A stretch of DNA of 64,000 bases from UBA11403 sp963784615 (GTDB lineage: Bacteria > Pseudomonadota > Gammaproteobacteria > Legionellales > Legionellaceae). This document shows, in pieces, positions 56,266-64,000 of this stretch. The stretch is from positions 563,378-627,377 of the forward strand of contig CAWASG010000002.1 in NCBI GenBank assembly GCA_963784615.1, given 5' to 3'. Each line of letters begins with the position of its first letter. Position 1 is the first letter of the stretch. The notes under the pieces are model-generated. The model was not told the origin of the DNA, searched no databases, and saw nothing but the letters and a program-made list of their open reading frames with translations. A program made the position numbers and the translations under genes.

Positions 56266-56413
56266 TTGCTTTCCTTCACTAAAATGATTCTGCAAATTCT
56301 TTCGCTATTAAAGACCAGCTAGACGTCTGCCCACTTTCGTGTCGATTGACGTTGAAATTCCGGAGCGTGCCAGGGGAAATGAGACAAATTCTGTAGTGAA
56401 TTAGCTAACTCGA

Positions 56414-57460
56414 TTATCCTGCCATAGACACCTCCGACTGTCCAGATTTACTTCCTATTTCAATCGATTCAGGTGGATTTATATACACCGCATCAGGGAG
56501 GCTTTTTAATTGTGGCTCTTTATGATTGAAGCGCTCTGGATGGGCAAGGAAAGCCTTCATCAAGACGGCATGTCGTTGCTCAAGAATAGATTGATCTCGC
56601 TGGTAATGAACGGATTCTGGCGTTAACCATGCGATCCCTGAGTGATAATGCTCTTTGTTATACCAAGGAAAAAATTGCTGACAAAAGGCCTCAGCGTGTT
56701 GCAGCGATTGGCAGCGTGCAGGGAACTCCGGCCTGTATTTTAGCGTTTTAAATTGTGACTCAGAAAAGGGATTGTCGTTGCTTGTATAAGGTCGGTTGTG
56801 GGTTTTAGCAACGCCGAGATGTTCGAGTAGCTGTGAAACAGTGTGAGATTTCATGCTTGGCCCATTATCCGAATGTATAGTCAGTTGGTGAGGCTGAATG
56901 CCGTGTTTTAAAGCGGTCTCATGTAATAATTTTCGGGCGAGTTCTTGCGACTCACAGTCTGCAATAAGCCAACCAACAACATATCGGCTGAATATATCCA
57001 TGATGACATATAGATGGTAATAAACCCATTTTGTAGGGCCAAGTAATTTTGTGATATCCCATGACCAGACTTCATTCGGGCGAGATGCAATTAATTCAGG
57101 CTTGACGGCATCTCGATGATTCCGCTGTAAACGCCGTTCTGCTGTTTCACCATGCTCTGCTAAAATGCGATACATGGTGCGGGGCGAACAATAATACTCG
57201 CCCTTATCCATCAACTCATAATACACATCGTAAGGCGTTTTATCGACGAAACGCTCGCTGTGCAATAAATCAAGAACACATTGCCTTTCTAGATTATTAA
57301 GGGCGTTAACCGGGGTGGTTGGCAGTCGTGACTCATTTTGTGCACCGTTTTTATCCTCCAAATGTCTGTAATAAGTGGCCCGTGGAATACACATCGCGGA
57401 ACAAAGCATGTCAATCGGAATGGATTTATTTCGACCTTCTTGTGAAATGAGCTCCATCAA
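56414..57460 (-). CDS. IS3-family transposase OrfB (DDE)
   Basis: 348 residues with the triad in WSWDITKLLG (Asp), IHSDNGPSM (Asp) and NPFSESQFKTLKYRP (Glu), the classical IS3 DDE35E layout. The start ATG overlaps the orfA stop (ATGA). The protein is complete and shows no visible lesion, so the element may be active. Confidence 0.95.
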   Translation of the reverse strand: MMELISQEGRNKSIPIDMLCSAMCIPRATYYRHLEDKNGAQNESRLPTTPVNALNNLERQCVLDLLHSERFVDKTPYDVYYELMDKGEYYCSPRTMYRILAEHGETAERRLQRNHRDAVKPELIASRPNEVWSWDITKLLGPTKWVYYHLYVIMDIFSRYVVGWLIADCESQELARKLLHETALKHGIQPHQLTIHSDNGPSMKSHTVSQLLEHLGVAKTHNRPYTSNDNPFSESQFKTLKYRPEFPARCQSLQHAEAFCQQFFPWYNKEHYHSGIAWLTPESVHYQRDQSILEQRHAVLMKAFLAHPERFNHKEPQLKSLPDAVYINPPESIEIGSKSGQSEVSMAG

Positions 57461-57915
57461 TTCACCTCGCTGCTGTCGTGTGAGAGGATGTGTGTCCCAA
57501 GCAGTTCCGAGACTTTTTTTTGGAGATCAATGACAGCCTGGGCTTGAGCCAGTTTCTTTTTCAATTGCTCAATTTCTCGAGCCATATGATCAGTGCGCCG
57601 GCCCTTTAATGTAGCTTTCTTGTCATCTGTATTCATTTCAAGCTGATTTCGCCATGCAGAAATACACCCTTGATACAAACCCTCTCGGCGCAACAGTGCC
57701 CCACGCTCTAATGCATTACTACAGGCATCATAAGAGGTCAGAATTTGCAGTTTATATGCTTTGGTGAATTTCCGGCGCGGTGCTCCGCTGGCTTTTACCT
57801 GAGGATCAGATGGTGTTGATGCACTTAATTCAATCTGTTGATTATTGGCGCTTCCGTCTAATTGTGATTTGACTAAATTTAACTCATTAATACTGTTGTT
57901 CGATCCTAATACCAT
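57457..57915 (-). CDS. IS3-family transposase OrfA (helix-turn-helix)
   Basis: 152 residues. RRKFTKAYKLQILTSYDACS and ALLRREGLYQGCISAWRNQL form the DNA-binding helix-turn-helix; EIEQLKKKLAQAQAVIDLQKKVSELLG, abbreviated, forms a leucine-zipper-like coiled coil. It binds the IS ends and is coupled to orfB by an ATGA overlap. Confidence 0.93.
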   Translation of the reverse strand: MVLGSNNSINELNLVKSQLDGSANNQQIELSASTPSDPQVKASGAPRRKFTKAYKLQILTSYDACSNALERGALLRREGLYQGCISAWRNQLEMNTDDKKATLKGRRTDHMAREIEQLKKKLAQAQAVIDLQKKVSELLGTHILSHDSSEVN

Positions 57916-57983
57916 TTTGACAATTTCCCTACCGCCCTCATGGAAGTAGTTTTACCTTATTTTTGTCTCATTGTCGCTGGCAC

Positions 57984-58673
57984 AGAGGGTTACGATTATT
58001 CACTCGGCTAAGGGCAACCATTATTAAAGATAGGAGTCGTATCGCCTGCCGGATTAAAAGCAAATTATTTCAATTCGGATATGACGAAAGTTTAATTGAT
58101 GATAAAACGACAAGTATTCAATGGGTAAAGAACTTAAAAAAAATGGATGGTTTTCCTTTTGAATTAAAGCGCGTCATTGATTATTTCTGTGATCAGTGGC
58201 TGAGACTAACAGACGATTTAAAGCAGATAAATAAAGACATTGCTAATCAGTCGAAAGCCAGTCAAGAGCTTTCGGCATTAGAAGATATTTATAAAAGTGC
58301 TCCTGGTATAGGAACGATATCATCTAAAGTATTAAGTCGTGAGCTGGGAACGTTAAAGCAATTTAATAGCAATAAACACGCTTATAGTTTTATGGGTTTA
58401 ACGCCGAGTGAATCCTCTTCTGGGGAAACGAGACGTCAAGGCGGGATCAGTCATTGTGGCCGCCCTTATTTAAGGCAAATATTAATTGAGGTTGCTTGGC
58501 GGGCCACAGGAAAGGACGCCGAGATAGCTAAGAAGTTTGCGGAGCTAAGCTACCGGCGGGGTAAAAAGCGGGCAATAGTGGCAATTGCCAGAATATTGGT
58601 CGGACGATTACGTTGTTGTTTAATGAATGGAATCGTTTATGAAACACAAAATGTAACGGTGTGTCATGAGTAA
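57984..58673 (+). pseudogene. C-terminal two thirds of an IS110/IS1111-family transposase
   Basis: The surviving part reads RLFTRLRATIIKDRSRIACR, then SAPGIGTISSKVLSRELGTL, FMGLTPSESSSGETRRQGGI and GRPYLRQILIEVAWRA, the Transposase_20 domain with the conserved Ser region of IS110/IS1111 enzymes. The N-terminal DEDD catalytic domain is missing; the gene is cut by the IS3-family element at 57983. Confidence 0.9.
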
Positions 58674-59068
58674 GGATAAAAAAGTCTTTAGCAGATATTT
58701 TTTGCAATAATAAGGACACAACTAAAAAAACAATAAAAGCGTTAATGGTAAGGGTAAAACTGTTAAAAAAGGTTACGCTGTGACCTCGTCAACCAGGCTG
58801 TGATTATGAATTAATAAATCACGTTATTGTAGTTTGGGGCGCAGCACTTATTAAACCGAATAGACAACTTGTGACGGCTCTACGGAGTTGATTACGAATG
58901 GCAGCATGATCTAATAAGATTAAGATCAAAAAAAGATAACAGTAGCCGTTAGCAGAACCTTTTATAAATGTTTTTTAGGAAAAGCAGTTTTTTAAAAAGC
59001 GTTATTTATAAACAAAAATAAACGCTGGGGATTTTTTTAAAAAAAATTTGACAATTCACATGGCAGCC
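58674..59068. other. Gap without a recognised gene
   Basis: About 395 bp of AT-rich DNA after the IS110/IS1111 fragment. It probably includes that element's right end, but no clear inverted repeat was found. No coding signal. Confidence 0.4.
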
Positions 59069-59259
59069 TGGTTGACGCACGCTCAAAATGACAGTTCCAC
59101 TACAACCTTGGCGCGTCAACCGGGTGGTATAAATCCGGTGTTGATTGAAGGCACGGATTGGTTTTCGTCCGATTTTAATAAATGACTTTCGTGATGCGCC
59201 CATCCCGGTTGACGCGCCATTTTTTGATTTGGGTTGTAGATTTGAGCGTGCGTCAACCA
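59069..59259. mobile_element. REP-type palindromic repeat, copy 2 (complete, 191 bp)
   Basis: Ends TGGTTGACGCACGCTCAAA and TTTGAGCGTGCGTCAACCA are perfect 19-bp inverted repeats. Inner palindromes carry GGCGCGTCAACCGGG/CCCGGTTGACGCGCC. Inverted relative to 50303-50480. The shared sequence continues a little outside the right end (CTACGTTCACTG), which is followed in copy 1 by the RAYT fragment. Confidence 0.82.
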
Positions 59260-59480
59260 CGCTACGTTCACTGGATTCACATAATTCATTTAATATTTTC
59301 CCCTTCTCACATCGATTTGCCGATATGTAACGTTTCGACAAAGTGATTAAATAAAGATCTGTCGATAGCTTCCCCATGTAATGTCCCTTTTTTATTCTTC
59401 GGTAACATTAATTTTGAGGCAACGAATCTAAAATTTCCCACTTTGGGTAACATTTTTTATGAGGCAACTCGCACATAATC
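59260..59480 (-). pseudogene. 5' remnant of another IS transposase with its end repeats
   Basis: On the minus strand a frame reads MGKLSTDLYLITLSKRYISA then NRCEKGKILNELCESSE before running into the REP-type repeat; 'KGKIL[DN]E' is the usual start of an integrase-type transposase. Upstream lie two tandem copies of the pattern GTTGCCTCA-AAAAATGTTACC (59400-59470), typical binding sites at an IS end. The rest of the gene is absent. Confidence 0.5.
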
Positions 59481-59545
59481 CATCTGTTTGACTAAATGTT
59501 GGCCGCGAGCTATGCTTTGATTAAGAGTATTTAAAGGATATTTAA

Positions 59546-60796
59546 ATGGTAAATCTATTTAATGAACCAGATGCCCGCGCAGATATTGCTGTAGTTGGAT
59601 TAGGTCCAGGAGGCTTAGCTGCCGCCTATCGCGCAGCAGAAAAAGGGCTTAATGTGGTTGCGTTTACAAATAGAAAACAATATGAGCGTGAACAACAATT
59701 GTTTGTATCACCTAAAACATACCATTTTTTGGAAAGCATTCAAAATAAAATTGATTATAAGGGTTCTGAGAAGGCTAAACGGGAGGATGAACTATTTTTG
59801 TCTAATATTCTACTAATGGGATTTAAGGCAAAAACTAAAGATATTGAAACATATATATATAAAAGGCTAGAGAAAATGCCTAAAGTTACAATTATAAAAG
59901 CAATAAAAGACAGTGTCCAAGATATTAAAACAATTAGTCCTGGATCTGGCGCAGATTATATTGAACTTAAAAATGGAGAAAAATTTTACTTTAAACACCT
60001 TTTAGGTGCAGATGGTGCCAAGCACGGGGTTGCTGAAATGGTTCGAGTGGGGCTAAAGAAAAAAGATGTTGAGTACCTCAAAAGTGACCAGCAAGAACGC
60101 CATCTATACCATGGCGTGGTGCAACTTAGGGTTAAACCAGGTGGACGAGAATCTGAAAAAAAAGTTCGAGGCATAAAAGTAGCCAATCTTGGTTGGGAGC
60201 AACCGTTCATGCCAAAAAAATATGTATTTTCAAACGAAGATAAAAATGAATTTTCTTTTGCAGGTGAAATCCCCAAAGCAGTCTTTGAAGCCACTCAGAA
60301 TGAAAGGTCCGAGCTCATGCGTAAGTGGGCTGCTGCTGCAGTTAAAGAAGATTTTGGCTTTGATGAAGATGACTTAGAAATTAATGTAGGCGGTGCCATG
60401 CCAATAACAACTTTTAAAATGGAAATGATAGAGCAGCAGTCCCCGCTAATATCCCTACAACAAGGAGGGCAATTCGGATGTATTGGTGATGCTCGCCGTA
60501 CTCCAAATTACAATCTTGGTCATGGAATGAATGATGCCGTCAGTGGTGGATTACTATTTGCAGACAGCATTTCGAACCATACTGATCGCTATTTTGATAG
60601 TTCCAATTATGTAACAGGATTAAAAGCTTTAGACCGTGAAGTAGAGCTAGGTATGTGTAAAAAGACAAAAGAAGAAGAAGATTCACGGAACGAAGCTAAA
60701 ATAGAGCTCTTAACTAAAATTACAGAAATAGATGGATTATTGAAAACATCTATTAAAAAATTAAGCAGCACTGATTCTTGTTGCACAGACACGTAA
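59546..60796 (+). pseudogene. FAD-dependent monooxygenase-like protein, frameshifted near its end
   Basis: The visible frame has 416 residues. The Rossmann motif is AVVGLGPGGLAAAYRAAEKG (Gly18-x-Gly20), LLGADGAKHGVAEM is the DG motif, and GCIGDARRTPNYNLGHGMND is the GD motif that contacts the flavin ribityl chain. This is the p-hydroxybenzoate hydroxylase/MICAL-like class. The frame stops at 60796, but the adjacent frame is open from about 60768 to 61171 (LVAQTRNTSAIDLCETATIN, FECINSTQKILKAAEQHIKE) and looks like the native C-terminal helical extension. A one-base change near 60765 would explain it. All flavin motifs are intact, so the truncated enzyme may still work. Substrate unknown; no redox partner gene adjacent. 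Confidence 0.75.
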
Positions 60797-61171
60797 TACA
60801 TCAGCCATTGATTTATGCGAAACTGCTACGATTAATCTACAAGCTCTCAAAATAGTTATTAATGATAATGAAAACCCTGCTTCTATTAGTTCTGTTTTTG
60901 AATGTATCAACTCAACCCAAAAAATTTTAAAAGCAGCAGAACAACACATTAAAGAAAGTACCAGTGTTTCTCTTCCAAATACTCCAAATAAAGAAACAGG
61001 TATATCAAAATCAGGTATATTAGAAATAATGCTCAACTATTTAATTTCCTTGTTTTCAGAAAAATCTATTGAAACCAAAGCAGATATTGAAACCAAAGCA
61101 GATGAAGGACAAAATATGGTCGATTTAATTAAAGAGCTTGATAGTATCATACCTAATATCCAGAAAATGTG
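60768..61171 (+). pseudogene. Out-of-frame C-terminal extension of the FAD enzyme
   Basis: About 134 codons, ending IKELDSIIPNIQKM. It is helical with a short internal repeat (IETKAD twice). It has no start codon or ribosome-binding site of its own and is continuous with the preceding gene apart from the frame change. Confidence 0.6.
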
Positions 61172-61200
61172 AAAATCTGGGATGGTTCAAAAAAGTCGAA

Positions 61201-61325
61201 ACCAATAAGGTCACCCATTAGAAAGACTTTGTCAAATGGCAATACCATACCTTTTGGTTTATGTCGCCAATTTTTATTATTTTTCAAGTCACTAAAGGTT
61301 TTCATTGTATACTAAATGCGCCTAA
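61201..61325 (-). repeat. Repeat C, long copy 2 (inverted)
   Basis: Inverse of 51953-52077 over its whole length (GGTCACCCATTAGAAAGACT ... TTTGTCAAATGGCAATACCA ... AATTTTTATTATTTTTCAAG ... ACTAAATGCGCC). The two copies face each other across 9 kb. Confidence 0.82.
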
Positions 61326-61460
61326 AATAGGGGCCAAGTCTATCTATATCGCTATTTAATTGCTGTATTCTACCAACGACCTCCTCGGGTTCATTTGTAG
61401 TTTATTTGACTAAATGAACCTTGTGTCCTAAAATACCACGTAAGGAGGGATTTATATATT

Positions 61461-61751
61461 ATGTTTGATAAGCGTATTGAATGGAATGATGATAAAAACG
61501 CGAAACTCATTGCAGAAAGGGGAGTAGGTTTTGAAGATGTTGTTGTGGCAATTCAAAACGGTTATTTGCGGGGCATTGTAGTGGGAAAAGAACCTAAATA
61601 TGTACACCAACATATTTTTGTTGTTTTCATCGATGGCTATACTTATGCCGTGCCATTTGTAGAGGAAGAGAACAAAATTTTTCTCAAAACGATTTACCCC
61701 TCAAGAGAACTACATAAAAAATATAGTAGCGGAGGTCATTATGCGCAATAA
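61461..61751 (+). CDS. BrnT-like toxin
   Basis: 96 residues. IEWNDDKNAKLIAERGVGFE matches the start of BrnT-type RelE-fold toxins (typical: FEWDE.KN..N...HGISFE), and TYAVPFVEEENKIFLKTIYP resembles their end. The start ATG follows AAGGAGGGATT. It overlaps the next gene by 11 bases, toxin first. It probably cleaves RNA (family knowledge). Confidence 0.8.
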   Translation: MFDKRIEWNDDKNAKLIAERGVGFEDVVVAIQNGYLRGIVVGKEPKYVHQHIFVVFIDGYTYAVPFVEEENKIFLKTIYPSRELHKKYSSGGHYAQ

Positions 61752-62022
61752 GAAACCAACGGTTCTGCAGGACGATATCGACATGATTTCAACATTGGAA
61801 TCGGGCGGATATGAATCTGTTCAGGATGAAGAGGCAGAAATACAACGTTATGCAACCATTTTTCGTGAAAGCGGTAATAAGGTTAAGCGCGTTAATATTC
61901 GCATGACAGAATGGGATATTGAAAAAGCTCAAGCGATTGCGATGCGTCAAGGCATTCCTTATGCAACGTTGCTAACCAGTATTTTACATCGATATTTTAC
62001 CGGGAATTTAAAAGAAGCGTAG
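61741..62022 (+). CDS. CopG/BrnA-like antitoxin
   Basis: 93 residues. The C-terminal half (VNIRMTEWDIEKAQAIAMRQ, GIPYATLLTSILHRYFTGNL) is a ribbon-helix-helix DNA-binding domain; the N-terminal half would contact the toxin. It overlaps the toxin gene, so the two are made together; it would also repress their promoter. Confidence 0.83.
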   Translation: MRNKKPTVLQDDIDMISTLESGGYESVQDEEAEIQRYATIFRESGNKVKRVNIRMTEWDIEKAQAIAMRQGIPYATLLTSILHRYFTGNLKEA

Positions 62023-62160
62023 CTTCACTTCCATTAAATAGCCAGCGTAGCTTGGTTGCCTCCAAGCAAATCAATGGGGCCAGTGTCGATTGATTCTGTT
62101 AGCAGTTAACGTTATCACAATTTGATATATATCAAGAATAGATATATCAAATTACCAGCA

Positions 62161-62371
62161 ATTCCCGCCGTAAAACCCACGCTGGTGGCGGAGTTCCTTC
62201 TCCCGATGTCGGGAGAAGGTGCCCGACAGGGCGGATGAGGGTAGATCAAAACATTGCGATTTAAACTACCCTCACCCGCCCTGTCGGGCACCCTCTCCCA
62301 TCAATGGGAGAGGGCGCTCATACTGACCATCTGTTTTTACTTAATTCTTGACAAAACACATAGCGGAATTG
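62161..62371. mobile_element. MITE-like element with ATTCCCGCCGTAAAA end (copy 2)
   Basis: The left end matches 6841-6855. The interior is an extended palindrome (TTCTCCCGATGTCGGGAGAA, GGTGCCCGACAGGGCGG, GCCCTGTCGGGCACC, CTCTCCCATCAATGGGAGAG), and ACTGACCATC near 62328 matches copy 1. The right end is degraded (GCGGAATTGC), just before transposon T3. A further small palindrome lies at 62119-62154 (AATTTGATATAT/ATATATCAAATT). Confidence 0.72.
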
Positions 62372-62427
62372 CTGCATGTAACGTCTCACTCTAATTTACA
62401 TACCTTGTCCCGATTTAATTAACCTGA

Positions 62428-62462
62428 GACAAAAAACCCCAAGGCAAGCACCTCGGGGCTCT
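62428..62462 (-). terminator. Terminator after the T3 ATPase gene
   Basis: On the minus strand GAGAGCCCCGAGG, loop TGCTTG, then CCTTGGGGTTTTTTGTC forms a stem with a T run. It is the counterpart of 49763-49797 but with changes in the stem. Confidence 0.75.
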
Positions 62463-62469
62463 CTCACTT

Positions 62470-63270
62470 TTAAATTTGTTTCAACAGAGCGATGGCCTCT
62501 CTGATGATGTCATCTGGTAGATGATTGATGTTTTTATCGGTAGCCAATCGCAGTGATGTAACAATGAGTTTATGTGCTTGTCTTGGATTACCTTTTGAGG
62601 ACATTCGAAGCAACTCAAGCGCTGAGTCGGACAACAACTGATGCGTACATCCAGCCTGAGAAAAACCATGTTCAATAAGCTGCTTAAATGCATCGCGCTC
62701 AAGAATTGGCTTCAATTCACAACGTGCTTGAATCCGCGATTCTAATGCAGCATTGGCGGGTTTTCCTATCTCGCGAGCGAGCTCAGGGTGGCCTACCAAC
62801 CAAACGGTCATGTAGTCTTTGGAATCAAAGACAAAATTGAGGAAAGCTGGAAAATCACGAAAGAATTCAGATGGAAGATTTTGTGCTTCATCAATAATGA
62901 ATACTGGCATGATGTTTTTTTGAGTCGCCAAGTGAATGATGTAGTCCTTAATATCGCGCCACAACTGAGCACGGCGATAGGAAGAAGTCAGTCCAAGTGT
63001 CAGCGCCATTTGACGATAAAAATCGAGTCGACCAAAATCTGTCTCGGCTATGTAGAAAACGCTGTATTGATGTGGGTTTAAAGTGCTGGTTAGTTGTCGA
63101 AGTGCGGCCGTTTTCCCAAGTCCAGGCTCTGCTGTGAGTAATCCAACGCCAGGTGATTGAAGAAGCCAATTAAACTGTTGAGCAAGGCCGGCAAGTTGAG
63201 CGTTATCCCATAACTGGATGCTTTTTTTTCCTAAGGGCGCTTGGGTTAAACCAAAAAATGATTGGTACAT
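62470..63270 (-). CDS. AAA ATPase of T3 (ExeA/TniB-like)
   Basis: 266 residues, differing from the T2 protein (48958-49758) at only a few positions (for example ALTLGLTSSYR against ALILGLASSYR). Walker A TAEPGLGKTAALR and Walker B FIIDEAQN are intact. It begins one base after the transposase stop. Confidence 0.92.
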   Translation of the reverse strand: MYQSFFGLTQAPLGKKSIQLWDNAQLAGLAQQFNWLLQSPGVGLLTAEPGLGKTAALRQLTSTLNPHQYSVFYIAETDFGRLDFYRQMALTLGLTSSYRRAQLWRDIKDYIIHLATQKNIMPVFIIDEAQNLPSEFFRDFPAFLNFVFDSKDYMTVWLVGHPELAREIGKPANAALESRIQARCELKPILERDAFKQLIEHGFSQAGCTHQLLSDSALELLRMSSKGNPRQAHKLIVTSLRLATDKNINHLPDDIIREAIALLKQI

Positions 63271-64000
63271 TTAATTATCCTCTCCAGTTGTTTGTGCAAA
63301 GGTGCCAATGGACTCGACGTAGTCTTCAAAAACCAACTCAACATTGTGCTCACGCTGGATCCCTTCAGGCGAAGGTGCTGCATGTGGTCGTTGGCGCTTA
63401 CGATTAAGATTGGCGTCTAAATCTAATAAAACAGCGGCCCCCAAATTGTCACCGAAGGCTGTTTCAACCCGAACCGCAATATTTGTGTGCGGATTAAATA
63501 CCAACGTCACTTTCTCACCGACAAGGTTGTGATGCACCTCAAACATCTTGCCATCCCAACTGATCGTGCCATCTTTGCGAACAACTCGCTCAGTACGATG
63601 GTAGAAAATATCATCGATTTTATTGGCGAAATAAGGCGTTAGAGGGCGCACGTGAAGCAGATCGTCTCTCCAACTATCAAGCGGTGTTTTCTTATCTAAT
63701 CCACCATGCAGACGAATATGATAAACATGCTCAATCCAGGCCCAAAGGCGAGCATTGAGATCACCCAAATCACGAATTTTATCGACATCAAGCTCATCGA
63801 TAAATTGTTCTCGAAACGTGCGATGAAAGCGCTCGAGCTTACCTTTGCCCTCGGGTTCTCTGGCGCGACAGTAGACAAGCCGTATCTCTAAGTGGGCACA
63901 AATAGTTTGTAATGACTCTGAGCGGTATGCAGGACCATTATCAATAATCAATTTATACGGTACGCCTCGTTTCAATACAGCGGATTTGAGCACGCCCTCT
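63271..64000 (-). CDS. DDE transposase of T3, C-terminal part
   Basis: The frame is open to the window edge; the visible 243 residues match the T2 transposase from GVLKSAVLKRGVPYKLIIDN onward. The second catalytic Asp (LIIDNGPAY) and the Glu (GKGKLERFHRTF) are visible; the first Asp lies outside. No lesion seen. Confidence 0.92.
   Translation of the reverse strand, partial: EGVLKSAVLKRGVPYKLIIDNGPAYRSESLQTICAHLEIRLVYCRAREPEGKGKLERFHRTFREQFIDELDVDKIRDLGDLNARLWAWIEHVYHIRLHGGLDKKTPLDSWRDDLLHVRPLTPYFANKIDDIFYHRTERVVRKDGTISWDGKMFEVHHNLVGEKVTLVFNPHTNIAVRVETAFGDNLGAAVLLDLDANLNRKRQRPHAAPSPEGIQREHNVELVFEDYVESIGTFAQTTGEDN

Larger units (their letters stand above)
54640..56366 (-). mobile_element. Group II intron, 5'-truncated
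   Basis: The minus strand carries an intact maturase gene, domain V at 54712-54679 and a domain VI hairpin (AGCGATAACCGGTAACGGTT). Only about 100 bp precede the maturase start before the IS3-family element at 56367, while several hundred bases of domains I-III are needed for splicing. The intron is therefore dead as a ribozyme. It lies next to RAYT gene sequence, its likely insertion target. Confidence 0.85.
56367..57983 (-). mobile_element. IS3-family insertion sequence
   Basis: 1617 bp with terminal inverted repeats GTGCCAGGGGAAATGAGACA (56367) and GTGCCAGCGACAATGAGACA (inverse, ending 57983). It contains orfA and orfB on the minus strand. The left flank is group II intron DNA and the right flank an IS110/IS1111 transposase; no matching target duplication is seen. 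A deletion or recombination next to the IS has therefore removed the original flank. Confidence 0.9.
62377..64000 (-). mobile_element. Three-gene transposon T3 (partial, runs off the window)
   Basis: Starts with TGTAACGTCTCACTCTAATT, identical to the inverse of T2's right end, and contains the same ATPase and transposase in opposite orientation to T2. The left flank is CTGCA, its expected 5-bp duplication; the other end lies outside the window. The zinc-finger gene, if present, is also outside. Confidence 0.9.

Noticed and set aside
1..64000. CRISPR array
   Set aside because: No regularly spaced direct repeats of 25-40 bp with unique spacers were seen; the RT is not next to any cas gene.

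Overview
This window looks like an intracellular-lifestyle gammaproteobacterium, most likely of the order Legionellales (inference). The conserved backbone is gammaproteobacterial: mreC-mreD, htpG, hmgA and yebC-ruvC-ruvA. The rest is an AT-leaning accessory region of large unrecognised proteins, several with eukaryote-like or effector-like features (IQ motif, ankyrin-like and solenoid repeats, C-terminal hydrophobic anchors), embedded in a dense layer of transposons, miniature inverted-repeat elements and broken genes.

Layout. 1-6.8 kb is the conserved backbone; ruvB is not found after ruvA, and accessory DNA starts there. 6.8-18.6 kb holds a DUF6790-like membrane protein, a VWA-domain protein, a 1115-residue protein with an IQ motif and a PLP-enzyme-like core, other unrecognised proteins, and palindromic repeats. 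18.6-30.9 kb is dominated by a direct duplication of a 3.5-kb unit encoding a superfamily 1 helicase-like protein; one copy has an 18-serine run, the other a frameshift at a G7 tract. Two unrelated large proteins with C-terminal membrane segments lie between the copies. At 31.1-33.3 kb is an intact OsmC-YcaO fusion gene resembling those of Shewanella. 

34-50 kb is the best-resolved part. A 4477-bp transposon (34984-39460) with 22-bp terminal repeats and a perfect 8-bp target duplication carries an effector-like cargo gene, a reverse transcriptase and a DUF6399-like transposase. It splits an 852-codon solenoid-repeat gene, and removing it restores the reading frame exactly. Immediately downstream a metallo-beta-lactamase-fold (NAPE-PLD-like) gene was hit twice by three-gene transposons of the zinc-finger/DDE transposase/AAA ATPase type (42041-45427 and 46768-49851). 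Removing both restores one 783-residue reading frame from 41290 to 50122.

50-64 kb is a graveyard and toxin-antitoxin zone: HigBA, a BrnT-like/CopG-like pair, two RAYT (REP-associated transposase) fragments, a 5'-truncated group II intron, an IS3-family element, half an IS110/IS1111 transposase, a frameshifted FAD monooxygenase-like gene, an ankyrin-like protein with a 279-bp tandem duplication, and the start of a third three-gene transposon in inverted orientation that runs off the right edge. 

The strongest candidates for something little described are the reverse transcriptase-bearing transposon with its matching miniature element at 4693-4858, and the two subfamilies of three-gene transposons.
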